DNA of 43,132 nt from Stenotrophomonas maltophilia (lineage in GTDB: Bacteria > Pseudomonadota > Gammaproteobacteria > Xanthomonadales > Xanthomonadaceae). Both the position numbers and the translations under genes were made by a program. This document shows positions 1-6,850 of the stretch, in pieces. Numbering within the stretch: position 1 is the first letter of the stretch; the number at the start of each line of letters is the position of its first letter. The stretch is from positions 1 to 43,132 of the forward strand of contig NZ_SRHZ01000009.1 of NCBI RefSeq assembly GCF_004684085.1, given 5' to 3'. Under the pieces are notes generated by a model that saw nothing but the letters and a program-made list of their open reading frames with translations, was not told where the DNA came from and made no database searches.

Positions 1-75
1 GGCTGCCAAGCCTACACGGACGTACTTGCGGCGTCCCCGCACTCCGACACCGCCCCGCCATCCCACGGAATCTGC
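1..75 (-). repeat. Truncated copy of a dispersed palindromic repeat
   Basis: Read as its reverse complement, this stretch resembles the sequence around 43007-43070 at the other end of the window. Both contain the block GCAAGTACGTCC followed by TGTAG, and both have a GC-rich flank ending GGCGGGG next to GGGATGG. The copy here is cut by the window edge, so its second arm cannot be seen. It is probably one of the dispersed intergenic repeats of Stenotrophomonas/Xanthomonas; that family assignment is from memory. Confidence 0.5.
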
Positions 76-109
76 CTTTGCTTGGGCCTTGGCCGTTGCC
101 TCGGCAGTT

Positions 110-126
110 GCAGGGCGCAGCCCTGC
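110..126. repeat. Short palindrome, also present at 42922-42938
   Basis: GCAGGGCGCAGCCCTGC can form a short hairpin. Its exact reverse complement occurs at 42922-42938, also in a non-coding gap and also close to a copy of the longer repeat. There is no T-run after it, so it is not a clear terminator. The rest of 127-234 shows no gene and no convincing promoter to my eye. Confidence 0.5.
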
Positions 127-234
127 CGAACCCCCCACTACGGTAGGGTGGGCCGATGCCGCGCTGCAGCTTGGCGCCGTCGCAGATTTGATTACACTTG
201 AAACTTGTTTGCCCACGACTCCGGATACCCACCC

Positions 235-1224
235 ATGAAGCTTGGTTCTTTGAAGGAAGGCGGCCGCGACGGCACCCTGATCGTCGTCTCGCGTGACCTG
301 CGCCACGGCGTGCGCGCCACCGGCATTGCCGCCACCCTGCAGCAGGCCCTGGAAGACTGGAGCCATATCGCGCCGCGCCTGAACGCCCTGTACGAATCGC
401 TCAACGCCGGCGACGCCGATGGCGTGTTCGACCTCGACCCGCAGGCACTGGCGGCGCCGATGCCGCGCGCCTATGAATTCGTCGATGGCAGCGCCTACCT
501 GCCGCATGTCGAGCGCGTGCGCCGTGCCCGTGGCGCCGAGGTGCCGGAAAGTTTCTACACCGATCCGCTGATGTACCAGGCCACCAGCGCCGGCTTCCAT
601 GGCCCGCGCGACGCGGTCAAGGTGGTCAGCGAGGACTACGGCATCGATCTGGAAGCGGAGATCGTGGTGATCACCGACGACGTGCCGATGGCGGCCACCC
701 CGGAACAGGCTGCGGGCCATATCCAGCTGGTCGGCCTGGTCAACGATGTCTCGCTGCGCAACCTGATCCCCGGCGAGCTGGCCAAGGGCTTCGGCTTCCT
801 GCAGTCCAAGCCGCGTTCGGCGCTGTCGCCGGTGTTCGTCACCCCCGATGAGCTGGGCGCCGCCTGGCAGGACAGCAAGGTGCACCTGCCGCTGCTGACC
901 CACATCAATGGCCAGTGGTTCGGTGCGCCGGAAGCGGGCGTGGACATGCAGTTCAACTTCGCCCAGCTGGTCGCGCATGCGGCCAAGACCCGTCCGCTGG
1001 GCGCCGGCACCATTGTCGGCTCGGGCACCATCGCCAACGAGGACACCAGCAAGGGCGCATCGTGCTTCGCCGAGCAGCGCGTGGTGGAAACCCTGCGCGA
1101 CGGCAAGCCGAGCACGCCGTTCATGTCCTTCGGCGATGTGGTCCGCATCGAGATGCTCGATGCCGCCGGCAACAGCATCTTCGGTGCGATCGAGCAGCGC
1201 ATCGAACAGGCGGCCAAGCCCTGA
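235..1224 (+). CDS. Fumarylacetoacetate hydrolase (fumarylacetoacetase)
   Basis: This 329-residue protein matches the FAH family. It hydrolyses 4-fumarylacetoacetate to fumarate and acetoacetate, the last step of homogentisate (tyrosine/phenylalanine) breakdown in the cytoplasm. The N-terminus MKLGSLKEGGRDGTLIVVSR is characteristic, and the central acidic residues in LEAEIVVITDD and LVNDVS are where the family binds its metal. The ATG at 235 is chosen because the family motif begins there; the frame stays open upstream to 205. The next gene, maleylacetoacetate isomerase, starts 14 bases downstream, so the last two pathway enzymes form one operon. The homogentisate dioxygenase expected nearby is not in the window. 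No strong Shine-Dalgarno sequence precedes the start. Confidence 0.93.
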   Translation: MKLGSLKEGGRDGTLIVVSRDLRHGVRATGIAATLQQALEDWSHIAPRLNALYESLNAGDADGVFDLDPQALAAPMPRAYEFVDGSAYLPHVERVRRARGAEVPESFYTDPLMYQATSAGFHGPRDAVKVVSEDYGIDLEAEIVVITDDVPMAATPEQAAGHIQLVGLVNDVSLRNLIPGELAKGFGFLQSKPRSALSPVFVTPDELGAAWQDSKVHLPLLTHINGQWFGAPEAGVDMQFNFAQLVAHAAKTRPLGAGTIVGSGTIANEDTSKGASCFAEQRVVETLRDGKPSTPFMSFGDVVRIEMLDAAGNSIFGAIEQRIEQAAKP

Positions 1225-1238
1225 GCATGGAGGCGGCG

Positions 1239-1922
1239 ATGGACATCCTGGTTGACGACGGCCCGGTCGACGACGGCATCGTGCTGTACACCTACTGGCG
1301 ATCCAGCGCCGCCTACCGCGTGCGCATCGGCCTGGAGCTGAAGGGCTTGGCCTGCGAGGCACGGCCGGTGCACCTGGTGCGCGAAGGCGGCGAGCAGCAC
1401 TTCGACGCCTATCGCGCGCTCAATCCGCAGCAGTTGGTACCGACCCTGCTGCACGAAGGGCACGCGCTGACCCAGTCGCTGGCGATCTTGGAATACCTGG
1501 ACGAGCGTTTCCCGCAGGTGCCGCTGCTGCCGGCCGACGCCGCCGGCCGTGCGCGGGTGCGTGCGCTGGCCCAGCTGGTGGCCTGCGACATCCACCCGAT
1601 CAACAACCTGCGGGTAATGCAGTACCTGGAGCGCAGCCTGCAGCTGACGGCCGACGCCCGCACGCAGTGGACCCTGCACTGGATCGCCGAAGGCTTCGCG
1701 GCAATGGAAGCGATGCTGGCCAACAGCGGCGACACCGGCACATTCTGCCACGGCGACCGCCCCGGCCTGGCCGACATCTGTCTGCTGCCGCAACTCTACA
1801 ACGCGCACCGCTTCGGTCTGGATCTGGCGCCGTACCCGACCCTGCGCCGTATCGAGGCCGCCTGCCAGGCAGTGGACGCCTTCGAGCGCGCGCGCCCGGA
1901 AAACCAGCTCGACGCCGCCTGA
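1239..1922 (+). CDS. maiA: Maleylacetoacetate isomerase (zeta-class GST)
   Basis: This 227-residue protein isomerises 4-maleylacetoacetate to 4-fumarylacetoacetate using glutathione, supplying the substrate of the upstream hydrolase. It has the zeta-GST layout: an N-terminal thioredoxin-like half with the active-site segment RSSAAYRVRIGLELKG (SS followed by RVR), the LVPTLL substrate-side strand and the QSLAILEYLDE glutathione-binding motif, then an all-helical C-terminal half ending near FERARPENQLDA. The ATG at 1239 is preferred over the ATG at 1227 because GGAGG sits at 1229-1233 at correct spacing. About ten residues precede the usual family start. The gene ends just before a large hairpin shared with convergent pilU. 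Confidence 0.93.
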   Translation: MDILVDDGPVDDGIVLYTYWRSSAAYRVRIGLELKGLACEARPVHLVREGGEQHFDAYRALNPQQLVPTLLHEGHALTQSLAILEYLDERFPQVPLLPADAAGRARVRALAQLVACDIHPINNLRVMQYLERSLQLTADARTQWTLHWIAEGFAAMEAMLANSGDTGTFCHGDRPGLADICLLPQLYNAHRFGLDLAPYPTLRRIEAACQAVDAFERARPENQLDAA

Positions 1923-1925
1923 AAG

Positions 1926-1991
1926 AAAAAGGGGACGGAGGGGATTAAGTCGTTTATGCACTTACGACTTAATCCCCTCCGTCCCCTTTTT
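1926..1991. terminator. Perfect 28-bp stem hairpin between convergent maiA and pilU
   Basis: Arms 1926-1953 and 1964-1991 are exact reverse complements around a 10-base loop. The left arm starts with five A and the right arm ends with five T, so it can act as an intrinsic terminator in both directions. It begins three bases after the maiA stop and ends seven bases before the pilU stop. The stem is far longer than termination needs. Its core (GGGGACGGAGGGG then ATTAAGTCG) resembles a repeat I recall as common between Stenotrophomonas and Xanthomonas genes; this is memory, not a search. Confidence 0.85.
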
Positions 1992-1998
1992 GGTGCGG

Positions 1999-3126
1999 TC
2001 AGAAGCCGTGGGTGATGCTAGGCGCGCCGGCCGAGAAATCCGCGTACGGGTCGTGCTCGCCGCTGCTGCCTTCGGACAGGCGGAACTTCAGGGCCAGACC
2101 GTCGCGTGAGTCGGCCGCGCGCAGCGCTTCCTCCTGCTCGATGGTGCCGGCCTTGGCCAGCCGGAACAGGCACTGGTCGAAGCTCTCCATGCCTTCTTCC
2201 AGCGAGGCTTCCATCGCCGCTTTGATCTCGTGCACCTGGCCGCGACGCAGCAGGTCGCGGATCATCGGCGTGTTGATCAGCACCTCGGTGGCCGGCAGGC
2301 GCCGGCCCTCCTTGTTCTTCACCAGGCGCTGGCTGACCACCGCGCGCAGGTTCAGCGCGAGGTTCATCAGCACGTTCTTGTGCGCGCTTTCCGGGAAGAA
2401 GTTCAGGATGCGCTCGATGGTCTGGTCGGCGTTGTTGGAGTGCAGGGTGGCCAGGCACAGGTGGCCGGTCTCGGCGAAGGCGATCGCTGCCTCCATCGTT
2501 TCCGCGTCCAGGATTTCGCCGATCAGGATCACGTCCGGCGCTTCACGCATCGCGTTCTTCAGCGCGTTGTGGAAGGCATGGGTGTCCAGCCCGACCTCGC
2601 GCTGGTTGACGATCGACATCTTGTGCTTGTGCAGGTACTCGATCGGGTCCTCGATGGTGAGGATGTGGCCGGTGGTGGTGCTGTTGCGGTAGTCGATCAT
2701 CGACGCCAGCGAGGTCGATTTGCCGGAACCGGTGGACCCCACCACCAGCACCAGCCCGCGCGGGGTCATGATGACGTCCTTCAGCACCTGCGGCAGGTTC
2801 AGTTCCTCGATGCTCGGAATCCGGCTGCGGATGGCGCGGATGACCATGCCGACCTCGCCCCGCTGCTTGAAGACGTTGACGCGGAAGCGCCCCGCGTCGG
2901 GCAGGGCGATGGCCATGTTCAGCTCCAGTTCGCGCTCGAACTGCGGCACCTGGCCCTCGTCCATCAGCGAGTAGGCGATCTTCTTGACCATGCCCGGCGG
3001 CAGGCCGGTATTGCCCAGCGGATAAAGCTTCCCCTCGATCTTGATGTAGACCGGTGCCCCGGTGGTCAGAAACATGTCCGAAGCGTTCTTTTCGGTCATC
3101 AGCTTCAGGAAGTAGCCGATATCCAT
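1999..3126 (-). CDS. pilU: Type IV pilus retraction ATPase PilU
   Basis: A 375-residue cytoplasmic hexameric ATPase of the PilT/PilU family, which powers retraction of type IV pili with PilT. The N-terminal domain begins MDIGYFLKLMTEKNASDMFL. The ATPase core carries Walker A GSTGSGKST, the Asp box ILTIEDPIEYLH, the Walker B region DVILIGEILD and the His box TLHSNNADQ. PilU rather than PilT is supported by RFRVNVFKQRGEVG and by the C-terminal extension rich in acidic and Ser residues. The usual Arg of the GE(I/M)RD motif is Leu206 here. The start at 3126 fits the family N-terminus; the frame is open further upstream but not PilU-like. No pilT is adjacent in the window. It converges on maiA. 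Confidence 0.93.
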   Translation of the reverse strand: MDIGYFLKLMTEKNASDMFLTTGAPVYIKIEGKLYPLGNTGLPPGMVKKIAYSLMDEGQVPQFERELELNMAIALPDAGRFRVNVFKQRGEVGMVIRAIRSRIPSIEELNLPQVLKDVIMTPRGLVLVVGSTGSGKSTSLASMIDYRNSTTTGHILTIEDPIEYLHKHKMSIVNQREVGLDTHAFHNALKNAMREAPDVILIGEILDAETMEAAIAFAETGHLCLATLHSNNADQTIERILNFFPESAHKNVLMNLALNLRAVVSQRLVKNKEGRRLPATEVLINTPMIRDLLRRGQVHEIKAAMEASLEEGMESFDQCLFRLAKAGTIEQEEALRAADSRDGLALKFRLSEGSSGEHDPYADFSAGAPSITHGF

Positions 3127-3223
3127 TGCGAATTTTCCCCAACGAAACGGCCGACGCCCGTTGCCAGCACGGTGTCGGCTTGACGACAATGGCCGTGAAC
3201 CGACAACCGGTACGGCCTCCCCA

Positions 3224-3613
3224 ATGAAACGACTTAGCTTCGCACGAATGCGCCATGGCCTGTATGTGATGGCGTTTGCATTCGCACTGTCTGCCCCCGC
3301 TTGGGCGCAGGACGCCGCACTGGAACTGGCGCAGGCCCGGCAGGCGGTCGACAGGGCCACCCAGGCCGATGCCGACCAGTACGCTCCGGATCTGATCGGG
3401 CTGGCCCGGCAGGGGCTGGAACAGGCCCAGCGCGCCGCCGGCGACCGCCGCGAGCGCAAGAACGCGCCGGCGATGGCCCTGCGCGCCACCGCCGATGCCG
3501 ACCTGGCCCGCGTCCGCAGCGAGGAAGCCACCGTCACCGCGCAGCTGCAGCTGCGCCGCAACGAGGTCAATCAGCTGCAACGCCAGCTGTCGACCGGGGA
3601 GGACCGCCGGTGA
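3224..3613 (+). CDS. DUF4398-type exported small protein
   Basis: 129 residues with a Sec signal peptide (basic start MKRLSFARMRHG, a hydrophobic stretch and APAWAQ cleavage site near residue 29). The mature part is almost entirely charged helix: repeats of Ala, Glu, Arg and Gln such as LELAQARQAVDRATQ and TAQLQLRRNEVNQLQRQL suggest a periplasmic coiled coil. This is the layout of DUF4398 proteins, whose function is unknown. Its GTGA junction with the OmpA-domain gene downstream means the two are translated together, so they probably form one envelope complex. It is divergent from pilU, with a 97-base gap between the starts. Confidence 0.8.
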   Translation: MKRLSFARMRHGLYVMAFAFALSAPAWAQDAALELAQARQAVDRATQADADQYAPDLIGLARQGLEQAQRAAGDRRERKNAPAMALRATADADLARVRSEEATVTAQLQLRRNEVNQLQRQLSTGEDRR

Positions 3614-4494
3614 AGCCGATGACCGCCGCAACCCTGGCTGCGCTGCTGGCGCTGCCGACCCTGGCCGTGGCCGCCGACAACCCGATGGTGGCGCAGCTGA
3701 GCCAGCGCCTGATGTCCATCCAGGCCAATCCCGACACGGCTGAGCTGGGCGCCTTCGAGCGCATGCAGGCGCAGCAGGCCATCGCCACCCTGGACAAGGC
3801 CAAGCGCCGCGACCAGGAACTGGCCACCTACCTGGCAGAGCGCCGGGTGGAAATCGCCGAGACCGCGGTGCGCACTGCGCTGGCGGCGCGTGAGGTCGAC
3901 CGTCTGGAGCGTACCCGCAGCGACCTGCTGATCGAGGCCAGCCGCCGCGATGCCGCCCGCGCGCGCCAGGAGGCCGAGCAGCTGCGCATGCAGGCACAGA
4001 TGCAGGCCGAGGAGGCCGAGCGCCTGCGCCAAGCCGCCGAGGCCGAGACGCTGGCCCGCCAGGATGCCGAGAACGCCCTGACCAGCGTGGCCGGCAAGCA
4101 GCAGCAGCGCCTCAGCGCCGCGCAGCAGAACGCAGCCAAGCTGGCCCGCGAGGAAGCCGAGCTGGTGTCCGGGCAGAAGTTGCCGGGGTCGAAGTTCGAC
4201 GGCCGTGGCGAAGTCTTCACCTTCAATGGTGATGCGTTCGCCGCAGGTGCCTCCAGCCTGTCCGGCGGGGCCCGCAACCAGGCCAAGGCGCTGGCCGAGT
4301 ACCTGAACATCGGCAAGAAGGGCCGCCTGCGCATCGAGGCGTATGACAGCGCCAATGGTGTCGGCCAGAAGCGAGCCGAAGCGCTGCGCGATGCGCTGGT
4401 CGCCGGCGGTGTCGCCAGCAACCGTATCCAGCTCAGCGGGAAGAAGGCAGCGTCCACCCGGGCGCGTTCGGCCGAGGTCATCATCGCCCCGTAA
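3610..4494 (+). CDS. OmpA-family protein with long coiled coil
   Basis: 294 residues. A signal peptide (MKPMTAATLAALLALPTLAVAA) is followed by a very Ala/Glu/Arg/Gln-rich coiled coil over about residues 60-185, then an OmpA-like peptidoglycan-binding domain over about 200-294 (FTFNGDAFAAGASSLSGGAR, LRIEAYDS, QKRAEALRDALVAGGV, RSAEVIIAP). Such proteins hold the outer membrane to peptidoglycan. The classic NGHTD motif is changed to EAYDS, although the RA..LRDAL..GGV segment is well kept. The GTG at 3610 is chosen because GGAGGA lies at 3598-3603, six bases upstream, and it overlaps the previous stop; ATG 3619 is the alternative. An intrinsic terminator follows at 4539-4569. Confidence 0.83.
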   Translation: MKPMTAATLAALLALPTLAVAADNPMVAQLSQRLMSIQANPDTAELGAFERMQAQQAIATLDKAKRRDQELATYLAERRVEIAETAVRTALAAREVDRLERTRSDLLIEASRRDAARARQEAEQLRMQAQMQAEEAERLRQAAEAETLARQDAENALTSVAGKQQQRLSAAQQNAAKLAREEAELVSGQKLPGSKFDGRGEVFTFNGDAFAAGASSLSGGARNQAKALAEYLNIGKKGRLRIEAYDSANGVGQKRAEALRDALVAGGVASNRIQLSGKKAASTRARSAEVIIAP

Positions 4495-4538
4495 TTGCTT
4501 GATATTGTTTGTTTTTCGTTGCGATGAGCATTCAGCCT

Positions 4539-4569
4539 GAACCCCGCCCCGGCGGGGTTCGGTCTTTTT
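4539..4569 (+). terminator. Intrinsic terminator after the OmpA-family gene
   Basis: GAACCCCGCC and GGCGGGGTTC form a 10-bp GC-rich stem separated by only two C residues. The stem is followed by GGTCTTTTT. It lies 44 bases after the stop of the OmpA-family gene and closes the DUF4398/OmpA operon. Confidence 0.85.
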
Positions 4570-4818
4570 GACGCAGGGGTCTTGTACCCCGCCTTGAGCA
4601 GGCGTAGGGTCAATCGTCCGGGACGCAATGCCGCGGACCGGACGATGGGAGGGCCGGGCCGATGCAAGCAGGGCGCGAACCGCAGCAGATCGACGTGCGC
4701 AGGCCAGTGCCGCAGGTCGTTGCAGGCGTCCAGGTGGCCATCGACCGGCGCTCCTCCATGAACAACGCCCCGTGCCTTGCGGCCGGGGCGTTCGTGTATC
4801 TGTCGAAGGAGGTCCATC
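4570..4818. other. Non-coding gap with a hairpin before the ydcH-like gene
   Basis: I find no convincing gene here; the open frame at 4628-4909 has no family resemblance and overlaps the next gene. The visible structures are a weak GGGGT/ACCCC hairpin (4576-4590) and a stem AACGCCCCG (4764-4772) with CGGGGCGTT (4784-4792). The second hairpin ends 14 bases before the strong ribosome binding site of the next gene, so it would lie in its leader. It has no T-run. Confidence 0.4.
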
Positions 4819-5055
4819 ATGTTTGAAGATCAGCCCCAGAGCGAGATCGACGCCCGTCGCGCGCGCGATCCGGAGTTCCGGGCACTCCATGACCAGCACC
4901 GCAAGTTGAACAAGAAGTGCATGGACGCGGAGTTGGGTGTACTCCCGATCGATGATGTCACCCTGGGTCGCATGAAGCGTGAGAAGCTGCTGGCCAAGCA
5001 ACGTCTTCTGCGAATGTACGAGACACCGCTTCCAATGACGTCCCACACGCTTTGA
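4819..5055 (+). CDS. YdcH family (DUF465) small protein
   Basis: 78 residues. The central part fits the YdcH/DUF465 family of short helical-hairpin proteins: ALHDQHRKLNKKCMDAE followed by LGRMKREKLLAKQRLLRM, two charged helices joined by a short turn. The molecular function of the family is not known. The ATG at 4819 has a near-perfect Shine-Dalgarno AAGGAGG at 4806-4812, suggesting strong translation. It appears to be a single-gene unit, followed by hairpins in the next gap. It is small but well supported by its start signal and composition. Confidence 0.8.
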   Translation: MFEDQPQSEIDARRARDPEFRALHDQHRKLNKKCMDAELGVLPIDDVTLGRMKREKLLAKQRLLRMYETPLPMTSHTL

Positions 5056-5063
5056 CGTACCCC

Positions 5064-5183
5064 GTCACGCCCGGAACGGCGTGACCCGGCCAACGATGGC
5101 CCCGCCGGACGCTCCAGTCCCGGCATCGCGGCGCCGCCGAAGAGGCGGCCGCGCCAAGGCACCACAAGCGGTGGTGCCTTGGC
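5064..5183. other. Two perfect hairpins in the gap before cbs
   Basis: The 301-base gap 5056-5356 holds two stems. GTCACGCC (5064-5071) pairs with GGCGTGAC (5078-5085) nine bases after the YdcH-like stop. A 13-bp perfect stem pairs 5153-5165 with 5171-5183 around the loop AAGCG. Neither is followed by a T-run. The first could end the YdcH-like transcript; the second is of unknown role. The rest of the gap, 5184-5356, shows no gene and no clear promoter. Confidence 0.55.
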
Positions 5184-5356
5184 CTGCAGGCACAACTCAC
5201 CGATGCGGGCGGTACCGGTCTCCTCGTCGATCCGGGGCCGCCCGCATCCCTTCACAGGCCGCCTCGGCGGAGATCTCGGCAGCGCCTGACTTTCACCGCC
5301 ATCCGTCGGATAATCATTGGTCCGGCCCTGTGTGGCGCGAACCGAAAGTCCTCCGA

Positions 5357-6727
5357 ATGCCCATCCATTCTTCCGTCCTCGAACTCATCGGCCAGACCCC
5401 GATCGTCAAGGCCCAGCGCCTGGACACCGGCGTCTGCGAGCTCTACCTGAAGCTGGAGAGCGCCAACCCGGGCGGATCGATCAAGGATCGCATCGGCCTG
5501 TCGATGATCGAGGCGGCGGAGCAGCGCGGCGACCTGAAGCCGGGCGCGACCCTGGTCGAGGGTACGGCCGGCAACACCGGCCTCGGCCTGGCCCTGGTGG
5601 CCCAGCAGAAGGGCTATAAGCTGATCCTGGTCGTTCCCGACAAGATGAGCCGGGAAAAGATCTTCAATCTGAAAGCGATGGGCGCCGAAGTACGCCTGAC
5701 CCGCTCGGATGTGGCCAAGGGCCATCCGGAGTACTACCAGGATCTGGCCAAGACCATTGCCGAGCAGACCCCGGGTGCCTACTTCATCAACCAGTTCGGC
5801 AACCCGGACAACCCGGCCGCGCACGAATTCGGTACCGGCCCGGAGATCCTTGAGCAGATGGGCGGCGACCTCGACGCCATCGTGTTCGGCTGTGGCAGCT
5901 CGGGCACCATGACCGGCCTGTCGCGCGCCTTCGCCAAGCTGTCGCCGAAGACCGAGCTGGTGCTGGCCGACCCGGTCGGCTCGATCCTGGCCGAGTACAT
6001 CAACGACGGCAATCTCAACGACAAATCGGGCAGCTGGCTGGTGGAGGGCATCGGCGAGGACTTCCTGCCGTCGATCTCTGATTTCAGCCGCGTCAAGAAG
6101 GCGTATGCCATCAGCGATGCCGAGAGCTTCCACACCGCGCGCGAGCTGCTGGGCAAGGAAGGCATCCTGGGCGGTTCGTCCACCGGCACCCTGCTGGCGG
6201 CGGCGCTGAAGTACTGCAAAGAGCAGACCACGCCGAAGAAGGTGCTGGTGCTGGTGCCGGACACCGGCAACAAGTACCTGTCCAAGATGTACAACGACTA
6301 CTGGATGCTGGACAACGGTTTCCTGCAGCGCCCGCAGCACGGCGACCTGCGCGATCTGATCCTGCGCCCGTACGGCCAGCGCGACACTGTCGTGATTGGC
6401 CCGAACGACCTGCTGACCACTGCCTACCAGCGCATGAAGCTGTACGACGTCTCGCAGTTGCCGGTGCTGGATGGCGAGCAGCTGGTTGGCATCGTCGACG
6501 AAAGCGACGTGCTGCTGCATGTCTATGGCGATGAAGCCCGCTTCCGCGACACCGTCGCCACCGCGATGGTCAGCAAGCTGGACCGGCTGGACGTGAAGTC
6601 GCCGATCGAAGCCCTGCTGCCGGTATTCGACCGCGGCCAGGTGGCGATCGTGATGGACGGCGATGCCTTCCTGGGGCTGATCACCCGCATCGACCTGCTG
6701 AACTACCTGCGCCGTCGCGTGCAGTAA
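5357..6727 (+). CDS. cbs: Cystathionine beta-synthase with C-terminal CBS pair
   Basis: 456 residues. A PLP-dependent fold-type II enzyme condensing serine (or O-acetylserine) with homocysteine (or sulfide). The N-terminal catalytic domain (about 1-325) has the PLP lysine K43 in NPGGSIKDRIG, the phosphate loop GTAGNTGLGLA and the GCGSSGTMTGLSRAF segment. Two CBS domains follow (about 335-456), ending VQ, as in full-length cystathionine beta-synthases rather than CysK or CysM. The immediately downstream gene is a cystathionine gamma-lyase-type enzyme, supporting a reverse transsulfuration pair making cysteine from homocysteine and able to release H2S. The start at 5357 fits the family N-terminus. 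A cysteine synthase activity remains possible. Confidence 0.9.
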   Translation: MPIHSSVLELIGQTPIVKAQRLDTGVCELYLKLESANPGGSIKDRIGLSMIEAAEQRGDLKPGATLVEGTAGNTGLGLALVAQQKGYKLILVVPDKMSREKIFNLKAMGAEVRLTRSDVAKGHPEYYQDLAKTIAEQTPGAYFINQFGNPDNPAAHEFGTGPEILEQMGGDLDAIVFGCGSSGTMTGLSRAFAKLSPKTELVLADPVGSILAEYINDGNLNDKSGSWLVEGIGEDFLPSISDFSRVKKAYAISDAESFHTARELLGKEGILGGSSTGTLLAAALKYCKEQTTPKKVLVLVPDTGNKYLSKMYNDYWMLDNGFLQRPQHGDLRDLILRPYGQRDTVVIGPNDLLTTAYQRMKLYDVSQLPVLDGEQLVGIVDESDVLLHVYGDEARFRDTVATAMVSKLDRLDVKSPIEALLPVFDRGQVAIVMDGDAFLGLITRIDLLNYLRRRVQ

Positions 6728-6850
6728 GGCTTTTTTCGCCGTAGATCGCTGCTGAATTCCGGTTTATCCGTGTCAAAGGTCGTTAAGGCCGCGCTGGTAG
6801 ACTTCCGCACCTTCGATGGCGCCGTACTTCGGCGCCCCTCAGGAAAGAAC

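Noticed and set aside
636..1961. A 441-codon minus-strand open frame opposite fumarylacetoacetase and maiA
   Set aside because: It is antisense to two well-supported enzymes, has a biased His/Arg/Gln-rich composition typical of high-GC shadow frames, and resembles no family.
4628..4909. A 93-codon plus-strand frame before the YdcH-like gene
   Set aside because: Arg/Ala-rich without family resemblance, no ribosome binding site, and it overlaps the better supported 4819-5055 gene in another frame.
5357..6727. Assigning the PLP enzyme as plain cysteine synthase (CysK/CysM)
   Set aside because: The C-terminal pair of CBS domains and the adjacent gamma-lyase-type gene favour cystathionine beta-synthase, though some cysteine synthase activity is possible.
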